Below, in pieces: positions 1-7,889 of a DNA stretch of 9,688 bases. This DNA is from an uncultured Mycoplasmataceae bacterium (GTDB lineage Bacteria; Bacillota_I; Bacilli_A; Mycoplasmatales; Mycoplasmoidaceae). Every line of letters starts with the position of its first letter. Positions within the stretch are counted from its first letter, which is position 1. The notes beneath the pieces are model-generated. The model was not told the origin of the DNA. It ran no database searches and saw only the letters and a program-made list of their open reading frames with translations. Both the position numbers and the translations under genes were made by a program. The stretch spans positions 1 to 9,688 of the forward strand of contig CAMWQH010000017.1 of NCBI GenBank assembly GCA_947176435.1, read 5' to 3'.

Positions 1-140
1 CTATTAACATTCATAAAACTTCAAGAGATAAGATATCAAACATCGAAAAATTTATACTTTCGTCAAAAGTAAATACAAAATATCGTGTAGGAAATAATAG
101 ATACTTAATTAAAAATAAAAATAATATATCAATATATTAA
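1..140 (+). CDS. C-terminal end of a gene, probably tRNA(Ile)-lysidine synthase
   Basis: The third frame is open from the window edge to a TAA at 138-140 and gives the last 45 residues of a protein, ending NKNNISIY. The piece is rich in Lys, Ser and Asn and has no catalytic motif. The pattern 'SRDKISNIEKFI..SK..TKYRVGNNRYLIKNK' resembles the small C-terminal domain of mycoplasmal TilS, which makes lysidine at the wobble base of tRNA-Ile(CAU). In M. genitalium tilS lies directly upstream of hprK and lgt, so context agrees. The ATP-binding N-terminal half is outside the window, so this is an inference from weak similarity plus gene order. The gene is in the same orientation as hprK, 26 nt upstream. 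Confidence 0.45.
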   Translation, partial: INIHKTSRDKISNIEKFILSSKVNTKYRVGNNRYLIKNKNNISIY

Positions 141-166
141 TTAAAATAATAATAAGTATTATTAAT

Positions 167-1099
167 ATGAAAAAAACATCTAAGAAAAGTATTACTGTTC
201 AGCAACTAATTGATCAATTTGATTTCCAAATTATTTATAAAGGTAACACAAGAAATAAAATCGAAATCCCTAGTTTAAATCGTACTGGAATAGAACTTGC
301 ATCTAAAGTTGTTTTTAATAAAATTCTAACAACCGTTCTATGAAGTGGTAATGAAAACAAATTTTTAGCTTCATTAAAAAGTGAAAAAGAAATTATGGAG
401 AGATTTAAATTTGTTCTTGATTTATGTCCACCCGCAATCATTATTACAAGACATTTTACATATACTAATTTACTTTTAAAGGTTGCTAAGAAATACAAGA
501 CTACTATTTTACGTAGTGATTTAACTTCTTCAGAACTATACTTAACAGTTGCGCAATGAATTAATGTCCAATTGGCTAAATATACAATGGTTCACGGAAC
601 ATTAGTTAGTGTGTTTGGAGTTGGAGTTTTAATCCAAGGTGAATCAGGCGTTGGTAAGTCAGAAATTGCAATGGAATTGATCAAAAAAGGCCACTTGTTT
701 GTTGCTGATGATGCTGTTGATATTGCAAATATTGGTGGAGAAATTTATGGTAAATCAAATGCAATTTCAAGTTCGTTTATTGAAGTGCGTGGTATTGGTA
801 TAGTTAATGTAGCGAAAATGTTTGGCGTTGAAAAAATCGAAAACTCTGCCACAGTCGATATGATTATTGAAATGAAAAAAGTAGATAATCTTGAACGTCA
901 AGAATTTGAACGTGTAGGCAAACAAATAAATTACAAAAATGTTATGGGCATAAAGGTACCTTTATATACTTTACCAGTTACTCCAGGTAGAAAAATGAGT
1001 GATTTAGTTGAATCTGCAGTTACAGATTTCAAACTTAAAGAAGACGGATATTTTTCTGCTTGTGAATATTTAGATAATTACAAAAAGGTTATTAAATAA
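167..1099 (+). CDS. hprK: HPr kinase/phosphorylase
   Basis: Bifunctional cytosolic enzyme that phosphorylates HPr on Ser46 with ATP or PPi and reverses the reaction, linking PTS sugar uptake to metabolic state. The protein is 310 aa, the usual family length. Residues 1-130 form the HprK N-terminal domain. The catalytic domain follows: MVHG with His143, Walker A GESGVGKS at 158-165, the Asp181-Asp182 pair, the signature EVRGIGIVNV at 206-215, and the C-terminal loop PVTPGRKMSDLVE at 270-282. Two in-frame TGA codons encode Trp, so a standard-code reading wrongly begins at TTG 572, inside the protein. ATG 167 restores the whole N-terminal domain. No Shine-Dalgarno sequence is evident; an A/T palindrome lies just upstream. 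The TAA stop overlaps the lgt start (taATG). Confidence 0.96.
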
Positions 1100-2262
1100 T
1101 GAATTGATTAACTATAGTTCCTGGTCCTGATCATTTTTATACCGATTCTGATAAAATCGCATTTTGAATGGGAAACATATCAATTGCTTGATATGGTTTG
1201 TTTGTTTTCTTTGGATTTGTTGCAGCAATAGTTTTTGGTGTAATTAAATTATGAAAATGATATAAACTTCCTGTTGATCCTTTTTATTGATTTTGCTTAA
1301 TGGGTATACCAATGGCAATTTTTGGAGCAAGATTTTGATCTTGTTGTTTGGGTGATGCTCAATGGAATTCTTTTTGAGCATTCAAAGATGGCGGTTTAGC
1401 AATAGAAGGTGGAGTAATGTTTACTGTATTACTAGCTTGTTGATGGTTTCCTTTTATATTAAAACGTCCTAAATACCAAATAAGAGATTTATCTAAAGAT
1501 GCTTCTAAACCAATTGTAAGAAGAGTTTCAATGTGAGTGTATGTTGATGCGATTGTTCCTTGTATTTTACTTGGACAATTTTTTGGTAGATGGGGTAACT
1601 ACTTCAATCAAGAGTTATATGGTCCAGTAGTTACTAATGATAGTTTTTGCTGATTCTTACATAATTGTTTACCAAGAATGTATATTGACGGAGAATGACA
1701 TCACCCATTATTCTTCTATGAAGCAATAGCCAATCTTTGTTTTTTCATCATTTTATATGTTGGTATTGAATTAATACCATGTAGAAAGTGTGGAGACTTA
1801 GGAATTATTTACTTCTTATGGTATGGTATTTTGAGAATGTCTCTTGAACCATTAAGAGCTTCTCAATATACTTTTGATTTAACATATATAACTACAGGTA
1901 TATGAATTGCATCAGGAATAATAATGTTATTATTGAACTGATTCCTAATTTCTAAAATTCGTAAATATGCACCTTACTACTATGTTTGTGAACAAATTAG
2001 ATATGGTTGCATAAATAGATTTAATAATTCTAAGCTTAAATCTAAAAAACGTGCTTTAGAGAATAAAAAAGATTTGTTATCTGAATTATCAATTAATTCA
2101 AATGCATCTGAATATAAACAAATAAGTGATGAAATTATTCAAATAAATAATGATATATTTAATTTAGAAAATAAAATAGTTATAGATAATAAAACACACG
2201 AAGTAAATACTAAGAACTTTATAAGAACTGATGAACAAATGCTTTACTATAGGAACAAATAA
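1099..2262 (+). CDS. lgt: Prolipoprotein diacylglyceryl transferase
   Basis: Integral membrane enzyme that moves diacylglycerol from phosphatidylglycerol to the lipobox Cys of prolipoproteins, the first step of lipoprotein maturation. The protein is 387 aa with about seven hydrophobic spans up to residue ~285. The family signature GRWGNYFNQELYG is at 163-175; Arg164, Asn167, Glu172 and Gly175 match the E. coli Lgt residues Arg143, Asn146, Glu151 and Gly154. Tyr32 in AWYGL and Arg246/Glu250 near the end of the core are also conserved. The HGG motif reads EGG, with Glu103. A charged tail of ~100 aa, low in hydrophobics and partly coiled-coil-like (about 305-360), follows the last membrane span. 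It makes the protein longer than bacterial norms but similar to other mycoplasmal Lgts. Many TGA Trp codons break the frame under the standard code. The start overlaps the hprK stop by 1 nt. Confidence 0.95.
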
Positions 2263-2264
2263 TT

Positions 2265-3212
2265 ATGCCAATATATACAAATACTGCTAACGATTCAAAT
2301 ACATATGATGCTTTAATAATTGGTGCAGGACCTGCTGGTTTAACTGCTGCAATTTATTTAAGAAGAGCAAATTACAAAGTTGGATTTATTGAAAAAGATG
2401 TACCTGGTGGTAAAATGGTTAATACTCCAGTTATTGAAAACTATCCTGGTGCAGGAAAAATTCAAGGCGCTGATTTAGCACTTAATATGTATCAACAAGC
2501 TGTTGATTTAGGAGCACAATACATTTATGGAAATGTGTCAACATTTGAGAAACAAGAAAGATATTTTGTAGTTTTTACTGATGATGGTGTTACAAGATTC
2601 TGTAAAGCATTAATTATTGCTACAGGAACTACTGAAAACAAATTAAATTTGCCTAATGAAAAAGAATTAGAAGGAAAGGGCATATCTCATTGTGCAATTT
2701 GTGATGGCTCTTTTACAAAGGGTAAAGATGTTGCTGTTGTTGGAAGTGGGAGTGGTGCATTAGCAAATGCTTTATATTTATCTAGTATTTCTAATCATAT
2801 ATATATGATTAATAGATCGGAAAAATACAAAGATGTACAGGATTTTATAAATAAACTATCTAAGAAAGAAAATGTAGAGTTTATTTATAATACCCAAATT
2901 TCTGAATTAATTGGAAAAGATAAACTAGAAAGCATCAAGACTACAAATAAAAGCGGTGAAACTAAAACGTTAAATCTTTCATACGTTTTTATTTATGTTG
3001 GAAGCAATCCTTCAACTTCGTTTGTTAGGGAAAACAACATAATTGCTGAAAACGGAATAATTAAAGTTGATTCTAATATGGAAACCTCTATTCCTGGGTT
3101 ATATGCAATTGGTGATGTTAACAAAATTAAAGTTAGACAAATCACTACTGCTACAAACGACGGAACAATAGCTGCACTTAGTGCAATAAGTTTTTTAGAA
3201 AAATGAGAGTAG
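2265..3212 (+). CDS. trxB: Thioredoxin reductase-like flavoprotein
   Basis: Cytosolic FAD enzyme that passes electrons to thioredoxin through a redox-active disulfide. The protein is 315 aa, normal for low-Mr TrxB. Seen: the FAD dinucleotide motif GAGPAG at 20-25, ENYPG near 58-62, ATG near 125, the redox pair Cys143-Ala-Ile-Cys146 followed by DG, and the C-terminal FAD motif GLYAIGD with RQITTA. The pyridine-nucleotide domain is unusual: the expected GGG(D/N)SAxEEA is GSGSGALANA at 160-169, and the HRRxxxR patch is NRSEKYK at 183-189. The electron donor is therefore uncertain. The codon at 3204-3206 is TGA, read as Trp; the true stop is TAG at 3210-3212, adding Trp-Glu and overlapping whiA by 10 nt. 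AGGA at 2251-2254 is a plausible ribosome binding site. The gap to lgt is 2 nt. Confidence 0.9.
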
Positions 3213-4111
3213 GTTTAACTTTCAGTGAAAAAATAAAACAAGAATTAACACAAAATAAATATAGCAACCAAGCACAAAAAGCTATTTTGTATTCGTTTTT
3301 AGTTAATTCACTAACAATTAAATTGAATGAAAAAGGAGTAACTTGACAAGTTAAATCTCAATTTAATTTTATTGTTAGATTTATTAGCAATATTTTTTCT
3401 GAATTATTTGATGTTGATAAAAAAATTATGTATTCAAATATTAAACATCTTAACAATAAACGTGATTATTTATTATCAATTAATGCTAATTTTGACCAAA
3501 TAATTAATGATTTAGGAATTTATAAAAAACCTATAGATGTAATTCAAACCAACGCTCAAATGAAAGGTGTTTTGGTAGGAGCATTTTTAAGTGGGGGAAG
3601 TGTAAATTCTGCTAGCGATAGAAGATATCATCTTGAATTGAGATCAAATAATATTTCATATTTATTATTTATTCAAACAATATTAAATAAATTTAATATT
3701 TCTATTGCACTTTTACAAAGAAGAAAAAGTTATATTTTATATATTAAAAAAAGTTATGACATCTCAGATTTCTTAAAATTAATAGGTGCAAATAATTGCA
3801 TGCTTGAGTTTGAAGATCAAAAAATATCAAGAGATTTGTTCACTCAAATTCATAGATTAAATAATCTTGATATCTCTAATATAAAAAAATCATCAGCTGC
3901 TGGTAATAAACAAATTCAAAAAATTAATCAAATAATTAACACTGATCTATTTAAAAAGCAAACTAATAAATTTAAAATATTTTGTCAAATAAGGCTTAAA
4001 AATCCTAATGCATCATTAAATGAAATTTCAAAAATATTTTTGAAAGATTACAACATTAAAATTCAAAGAACATCTGTTAATCACCTAGTTAATAAATTAA
4101 TGAGTTTGTAA
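3203..4111 (+). CDS. whiA: WhiA-family DNA-binding regulator
   Basis: WhiA (DUF199) combines an inactive LAGLIDADG homing-endonuclease-like fold with a C-terminal helix-turn-helix; in Firmicutes and actinobacteria it affects cell division or sporulation, and in mycoplasmas it has been linked to control of ribosomal-protein genes. The 302-aa protein starts with the family opening TFSEKIKQEL. It has GAFLSGGSVNS at 126-136 followed by YHLEL, then LEFED and a 'RLNNLDISNIKKSSAA..QIQKI' stretch matching the family's N-rich block. The HTH spans about 262-302. The in-frame TGA at 3344-3346 is Trp48; a standard-code reading begins too late, at 3428. The ATG at 3203 overlaps the end of trxB by 10 nt, which suggests translational coupling. 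The stop is directly followed by the stop of the convergent minus-strand gene, leaving no room for a separate terminator. Confidence 0.92.
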
Positions 4112-4411
4112 TTATTTAACTAAATAAACGCTATATTTATCTGCTACAAGAATACGATAATATCTTGCCATTGAATGTTTTTCACCATATAATACAATAT
4201 TTTTGCTTTTATCTAATTTAGTTCGATATTCCTCTTTAAATGTTCGTGGATCAATTCGAACACTAAAAATTATGTGTCCTTTTTTTCATGTTTTTTCTGT
4301 AAGTATTTGTACTATTTGATACTTACCACTAGCGGTTATTTTTCTCAAATTTCTTTTATTAATATACTTTGGTACAAATCTATTTAATGAAATGTTTTTA
4401 ATATTAAACAT
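4112..4411 (-). CDS. Unrecognised 99-aa basic protein
   Basis: A complete minus-strand frame runs from ATG at 4411-4409 to TAA at 4114-4112, with one TGA (Trp42), which is why a standard-code scan breaks it. I do not recognise the family. The protein is basic (many Lys and Arg), has no signal peptide, membrane span or cysteine, and has alternating hydrophobic stretches (YQIVQIL, GHIIFSVRI, NIVLYGEKHSMARYYRILVADKYSVYLV) that suggest a small beta-rich fold, possibly nucleic-acid binding; this is a guess. It fills the whole interval between whiA and secG: its stop touches the whiA stop, and its start lies 31 nt from the divergent secG start. A TATAAT box sits 6 nt upstream of the ATG, which would give a leaderless or nearly leaderless mRNA. 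Open length in AT-rich DNA and exact fit between neighbours support a real gene. Confidence 0.7.
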
Positions 4412-4417
4412 ATTAAT

Positions 4418-4425
4418 ATTATAAT
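4418..4425. promoter_or_regulatory. Overlapping divergent -10 boxes for the 99-aa gene and secG
   Basis: The palindrome ATTATAAT contains TATAAT on both strands: plus strand 4420-4425 and minus strand 4423-4418. It lies in the 31 nt between the two divergent starts (4411 and 4443). On the plus strand initiation would fall near 4432, about 11 nt before secG. On the minus strand it would fall at or near the ATG. No convincing -35 is seen on either side, as is common in mycoplasmas, and the upstream element for each direction would lie inside the opposite gene. A plus-strand TACAAT at 4431-4436 is a second option. Confidence 0.45.
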
Positions 4426-4442
4426 TCTTATACAATTAATAT

Positions 4443-4676
4443 ATGAGTGCTGCTTCAATCGTACTTTTAATTATTTCTATTGTTTGTTTAATAATCGGAC
4501 TATTATTGTCTGGTTCTGGAACAACCAATGGATTAACTAATATAATTGGTCAAGATCTTGAGTTATTTAAAAAAACAAAAGACCGTGGATTTATAAAAAT
4601 CCTTCAGATGACCATGTTTTTCTTGATGATTGTTATGTTGGTCCTTTTAATTTTATCAATTGAACTTGGCTGATAA
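4443..4676 (+). CDS. secG: Protein-export membrane subunit SecG
   Basis: Small auxiliary subunit of the SecYEG translocon. The protein is 77 aa with two hydrophobic segments, about residues 4-23 and 53-74. They are joined by a polar loop holding the SecG-like 'LLLSGSGTTNGLTNIIG' region, where the family typically has a Gly/Ser-rich stretch followed by a charged loop (FKKTKDRG). The codon at 4671-4673 is TGA, read as Trp77, and TAA at 4674-4676 is the true stop. No Shine-Dalgarno sequence is visible. It is the first gene of secG-rnr-smpB, a cluster order conserved in Firmicutes, and rnr begins 3 nt after its stop. Length, topology and context agree. Confidence 0.88.
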
Positions 4677-4679
4677 TTT

Positions 4680-6848
4680 ATGTCAAGTCAAAATGTTAAT
4701 AATTTAAAACATAACATTCAAAAAATAGTTATTGATGACGGAAGACCCATTCCAAAAGCAATACTAATTTCTAAAGTCTGTCGTGCTAACAAATCTACTT
4801 CAAGGAAGGAAATTGAAAAGACAATTGATGAAATGATAAAATCTGGTAATTTAAGGATTTTATCTAAATCTGGTAAGATTCAACTTGGATATGAAGATGC
4901 ACCAGTTGATACTTCCGAAACATATGAAGGAGTAATTAGAATTAATTCTAAGGGTTCTGGCTTTATTAAGTTAGATAACGAAGATAAAGCAAAATATTTT
5001 GTCTATAGAACAAATTTAAATCAAGCTTTAGATGGTGACAGAGTTGAATTTGCATTACTTAAAAAAGCACCTAAAAAAGATTTATTAGACGCTATAGTAT
5101 TAAAAATAATCTCTCACGGGAAAGATTTTTATACTGGCTTAATAAATATAAATAAAGACGGAACATATAAGGTTACTATCGATGACGAAAAAATGTATCT
5201 GCCAGTAAAATTGGATTCTTTACAAGGATTAGTTGATGGGCAAAAAGTTTTAATTAAAATAAAAACTTATGAAAAAGATACAGCATATGGGACTGTTTCA
5301 AAAATAATAGGCCACTCTAGTGACGTTGGTGTAGATATCTTATCAATTGTTTATGACAATGGTGTTGAACCAAACTTCACTCCTGATGTCCTAGATTATG
5401 CTAGAAAAATAGAATTGAATATTGACAATTATCAAAGGAAAATAAGAAAAGATCTAACAAATCTTCCTATTGTTACAATTGATCCAGCTACATCAAAAGA
5501 TTTTGATGATGCTATTTATGTAAAAAAGAACAATGATGATGAATATTATCTTTGTGTTTGCATTGCAGATGTAAGTCATTATGTAAGGTATAAATCTCCT
5601 CTTGATGAAACAGCATATAAAAGAGGCTGTTCAATTTATTTGGTTGATAGAGTTATACCAATGCTTCCTCATAATCTTTCTGACGATATTTGTTCATTGA
5701 ATCCAAATGTTGAGAGGTTAACTTTAACGTGTGATATGTTGATAAACAAATCTGGAAAGATTAAAAACATTAAAGTTTATCCATCAATAATCAAAAGTCA
5801 TCGTAGATTTTCTTATGACGAAGTAAATGACTATTTTAATAACAAATCACCATTAGAAAAAGATCCACAAGAGATTAAAGACATGCTAAAAGATGCTCTT
5901 GAACTTCACAAGATTCTTGATGCAGAAAAAAAACGTAGAGGATATATTGCTTTTGAAATTCCTGAACCAATTATTAAACTTGATGACAAAGGTTTTCCAA
6001 TTGATATCTTAACCAGAAAACTCGGAACTGCACAAAATATGATTGAAAATTTTATGGTTGCTGCCAATGAAGCAGTAACAATTTATGCTAATCAGAAAAA
6101 GTGACCATTTGTTTATCGTATTCATGAAAAACCAAATGAAGAAAAATTAAAAACTTTTTCTACTGAAGCTAAAAAATTAAATTTTAGAATTACAACTGAT
6201 GTTGAAGATATTGAATCAATTGATATTGCTAAATGAATTGAAGACAATAAAGATAATAAAAATATGGATCTTATTAACTTGATGTTATTAAGAAGCATGG
6301 CTAAAGCAAAATATTCTACTGAAAATTTAGGCCACTTTGGTTTAGCACTAGAAAACTATACTCACTTTACTTCTCCAATACGTCGTTATCCAGACTTATT
6401 AGTTCATCGAATTTTTTGGATGTATGAATTCGAAAAAAATAATATTACTGATTCAAATAGAAACCACTTTGCCGAACAATTAGATGATTGTTGTAAACAA
6501 TCATCTGACTGTGAAAAAATTGCAATTAATTGTGAAAATGATGTTAATGCAATGAAATTTGCAGAATATATGACAAAACATATTGGTGAAGAGTTTGAAG
6601 GTTTTGTTTCTGCTGTTTCTGCATTTGGTTTATTTGTTGAGTTACCAAATACAATTGAAGGTTTAATCAAACTTCCTAATTTAAAAACCGATTTTTATTC
6701 ATATGATGAAAAAACTAATCAATTAATTGGTAAAAAGACAGGAACAAGATTTTCTCTTGGATCGAAAGTTAGAGTGAGAGTGATTTCTGCTGATAAACAA
6801 ACTAGAAAAATTGAGTTCGAATTGGTAAAATTTTTAGGTAACCGTTAA
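4680..6848 (+). CDS. rnr: Ribonuclease R
   Basis: Processive 3'-5' exoribonuclease of the RNase II/R family; it degrades structured RNA and, with SmpB/tmRNA, mRNAs from stalled ribosomes. The 722-aa protein has an N-terminal winged-helix region (about 15-70), cold-shock domains (about 80-240), the RNB catalytic domain (about 250-590) and a C-terminal S1 domain (about 635-722). The Mg-binding acidic cluster is Asp268, Asp274, Asp276 and Asp277 in TIDPATSKDFDDA. RVIPMLPHNLSDDICSLNP and TSPIRRYPDLLVHR (from 564) are classic RNB motifs. TGA at 6102-6104 and 6234-6236 are Trp475 and Trp519; the first lies in WPFVYRIHEKP, equivalent to the family's PFLYRVHE. A standard-code reading would therefore split this intact gene in two. 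The Lys-rich tail of E. coli RNase R is absent. Gaps to its neighbours are 3 and 2 nt. Confidence 0.97.
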
Positions 6849-6850
6849 TT

Positions 6851-7282
6851 ATGAAAATGCTATTTCCTAATAAAAAAGTCAATTTTAATTATTTTGTTGA
6901 AGACAAATACGAATGTGGAATTGAGTTAAAAGGTACAGAAGTTAAGTCATTAATGAAAGCAAACGCTAACATAGATGAGGCTTTTGTAATTATTAGAAAT
7001 AATGAAGCTTTTGTAATTAACATGTACATCGCTCAATTCAAAGAAGGAAATATAAATAATGTTGATTCAAATCGTAATAGAAAACTTCTATTACATAAAA
7101 ATGAAATTCTAAAAATTGATTACACTATTAAAAAACAAAAATTAACAATCATTCCTACTAAAGTTTATCTACAAAACGGAAAAATTAAAATGGAAATAGC
7201 TATTTGCAAATCAAAGAAGGCTCCAGATAAAAGAAATGATATCAAAAAACGTGATGCTGATAGAGAATCACGTAAATATTAA
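6851..7282 (+). CDS. smpB: tmRNA-binding protein SmpB
   Basis: Binds tmRNA and brings it to stalled ribosomes for trans-translation. The 143-aa protein is of normal length and has the family landmarks in order: NKK near the start, GIELKGTEVKSLMKA at about 23-37, the GN..N..SNRNRKLLLHK..EI segment in the middle, the YLQNGKIKMEIA strand, and the basic C-terminal tail KKAPDKRNDIKKRDADRE, which enters the decoding centre. The usual HIAPY reads MYIAQF, a mild divergence. It follows rnr by 2 nt, so it is probably cotranscribed with secG and rnr. ATG 6857 is an alternative start two codons in, with little effect on the product. No TGA codon is used. No tmRNA gene is seen downstream, where Firmicutes often have one. 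Confidence 0.96.
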   Translation: MKMLFPNKKVNFNYFVEDKYECGIELKGTEVKSLMKANANIDEAFVIIRNNEAFVINMYIAQFKEGNINNVDSNRNRKLLLHKNEILKIDYTIKKQKLTIIPTKVYLQNGKIKMEIAICKSKKAPDKRNDIKKRDADRESRKY

Positions 7283-7310
7283 TCATTATTTTTAAATGGT
7301 GCTATTTAGT

Positions 7311-7469
7311 TTATAAGTTATTTACTTTAATAATTGTTTTAACAACACTCGATATCTGCTTATTAAACTCTTCTTGTTTATTCATAAATTGAATAAAAAA
7401 ATTACGAAGAGAAACTTTTGGTAGTTTAACTCATAGTTTTCTCGTCTTGCTCTTAGTTCTTATACCCAT
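7311..7469 (-). CDS. Short diverged copy of the adjacent small basic protein (52 aa)
   Basis: Minus-strand frame from ATG 7469-7467 to TAA 7313-7311, with one TGA read as Trp13. The product is clearly related to the neighbouring 91-aa protein: RTKSKTRK.WVKLP aligns with KKTKKRKQGVKPP, and FMNKQEEFNKQ is identical in both. It lacks the first ~25 residues of that protein, a central segment around VVIDTRN, and the heptad-like Arg/Leu end, which is replaced by ISSVVKTIIKVNNL. No ribosome binding site is visible. It lies in the same frame as the upstream copy, with the copy's TAG stop and nine sense codons between that stop and this ATG. It may be a small translated gene, but decay of a tandem duplicate is at least as likely. 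Function unknown. Confidence 0.4.
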
Positions 7470-7607
7470 AATGACTATTGGTGTTTGTAACTTAAACTAT
7501 TTAAGGTTGTTACGTTTAAGAATACCTTCAACATTACTTAAACGTTGATCCATATTATCTAAACGATTCAACACCTGTTTATTAAACTCTTCTTGTTTGT
7601 TCATAAA
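7361..7607. repeat. Direct repeat shared by the two tandem small genes
   Basis: Plus-strand 7361-7388 and 7580-7607 are 28-nt direct repeats that differ at one base (A versus G at the 20th position). The core tattaaactcttcttgttt is identical. They encode the shared FMNKQEEFN segment on the minus strand and lie 219 nt apart, a multiple of three. Similarity continues at a lower level on both sides, as expected for an old tandem duplication rather than a recombination site. Confidence 0.75.
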
Positions 7608-7772
7608 ATTTAACAATAAATTACGTGTGTCAATTACAACATCACGAAAAGATGTTCTTGGCGGCTTAACTCCTTGTTTTCTTTTCTTTGTTTTCTTAGA
7701 TGGTTCTAACATGACTTTTCCTGATGTATTAGTTTCTTGTTTAAGATTTGAATATTTATACTCTTTCTTCAT
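7497..7772 (-). CDS. Small basic protein with a C-terminal coiled coil, function unknown
   Basis: Minus-strand gene of 91 aa, not recognised. Residues 1-40 are polar and strongly basic, with the cluster KKTKKRKQGVKPPRTS (26-41). Residues ~50-90 have heptad-like spacing of Leu, Val and Met with Arg, Asp and Glu (LLLNFMNKQ, VLNRLDNMDQRLSNVEGIL) and should form a helical coiled coil, probably oligomeric. There is no signal peptide, membrane segment or cysteine. A good ribosome binding site, AGGAG, lies at 7789-7785, 12 nt before the ATG. Its strength is notable in a window where most genes lack one. It follows the rubrerythrin terminator on the same strand, so it is probably transcribed separately. 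A shorter diverged copy lies immediately downstream. A basic tail plus coiled coil would fit nucleic-acid or scaffold binding, but this is only a guess. Confidence 0.75.
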   Translation of the reverse strand: MKKEYKYSNLKQETNTSGKVMLEPSKKTKKRKQGVKPPRTSFRDVVIDTRNLLLNFMNKQEEFNKQVLNRLDNMDQRLSNVEGILKRNNLK

Positions 7773-7784
7773 ATATATTATAAA

Positions 7785-7789
7785 CTCCT
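7785..7789 (-). promoter_or_regulatory. Strong ribosome binding site of the 91-aa gene
   Basis: AGGAG on the minus strand (ctcct on the plus strand), 12 nt before ATG 7772. It supports this start and supports the frame being a translated gene. Confidence 0.6.
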
Positions 7790-7823
7790 ATATTTGTAGT
7801 GGATTAATCTTACTACCAAAATG

Positions 7824-7858
7824 AAAAAATAGAGGCACAAGAAAAGTCTCTATTTTTT
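7824..7858 (-). terminator. Rho-independent terminator after rubrerythrin
   Basis: A perfect 11-bp inverted repeat, AAAAAATAGAG (7824-7834) and CTCTATTTTTT (7848-7858), with a 13-nt loop. Read on the minus strand it begins 31 nt after the rubrerythrin stop at 7890 and ends in a run of six T, the usual intrinsic-terminator form. The symmetry would allow it to act in both directions, but no plus-strand gene ends here. The rest of 7773-7889 holds only the ribosome binding site of the next gene and AT-rich spacer. Confidence 0.8.
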
Positions 7859-7889
7859 ATATTAAAAGTTCAATTTTTTTCTATCTTAA

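Noticed and set aside
235..498. Minus-strand 87-aa frame
   Set aside because: It is the antisense of the hprK N-terminal region and has no recognisable features.
4121..4139. TAAATA/TATTTA inverted repeat just after whiA
   Set aside because: A six-pair A/T stem inside the end of the minus-strand gene, with no T tract; expected by chance.
6099..6263. Apparent break splitting RNase R into two genes
   Set aside because: The TGA codons at 6102 and 6234 are Trp in code 4, and the intervening residues include the conserved PFVYRIHE motif; the gene is intact.
6404..6670. Minus-strand 88-aa frame
   Set aside because: It lies opposite the conserved RNB/S1 part of rnr.
7293..7308. TAAAT-ggtgct-ATTTA hairpin after smpB
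   Set aside because: Only five A/T pairs and no clear T run, so it is too weak to call a terminator.
7283..7310. Possible tmRNA gene after smpB
   Set aside because: Firmicutes often have ssrA here, but the 28 nt available is far too short and the next sequence is coding on the minus strand.
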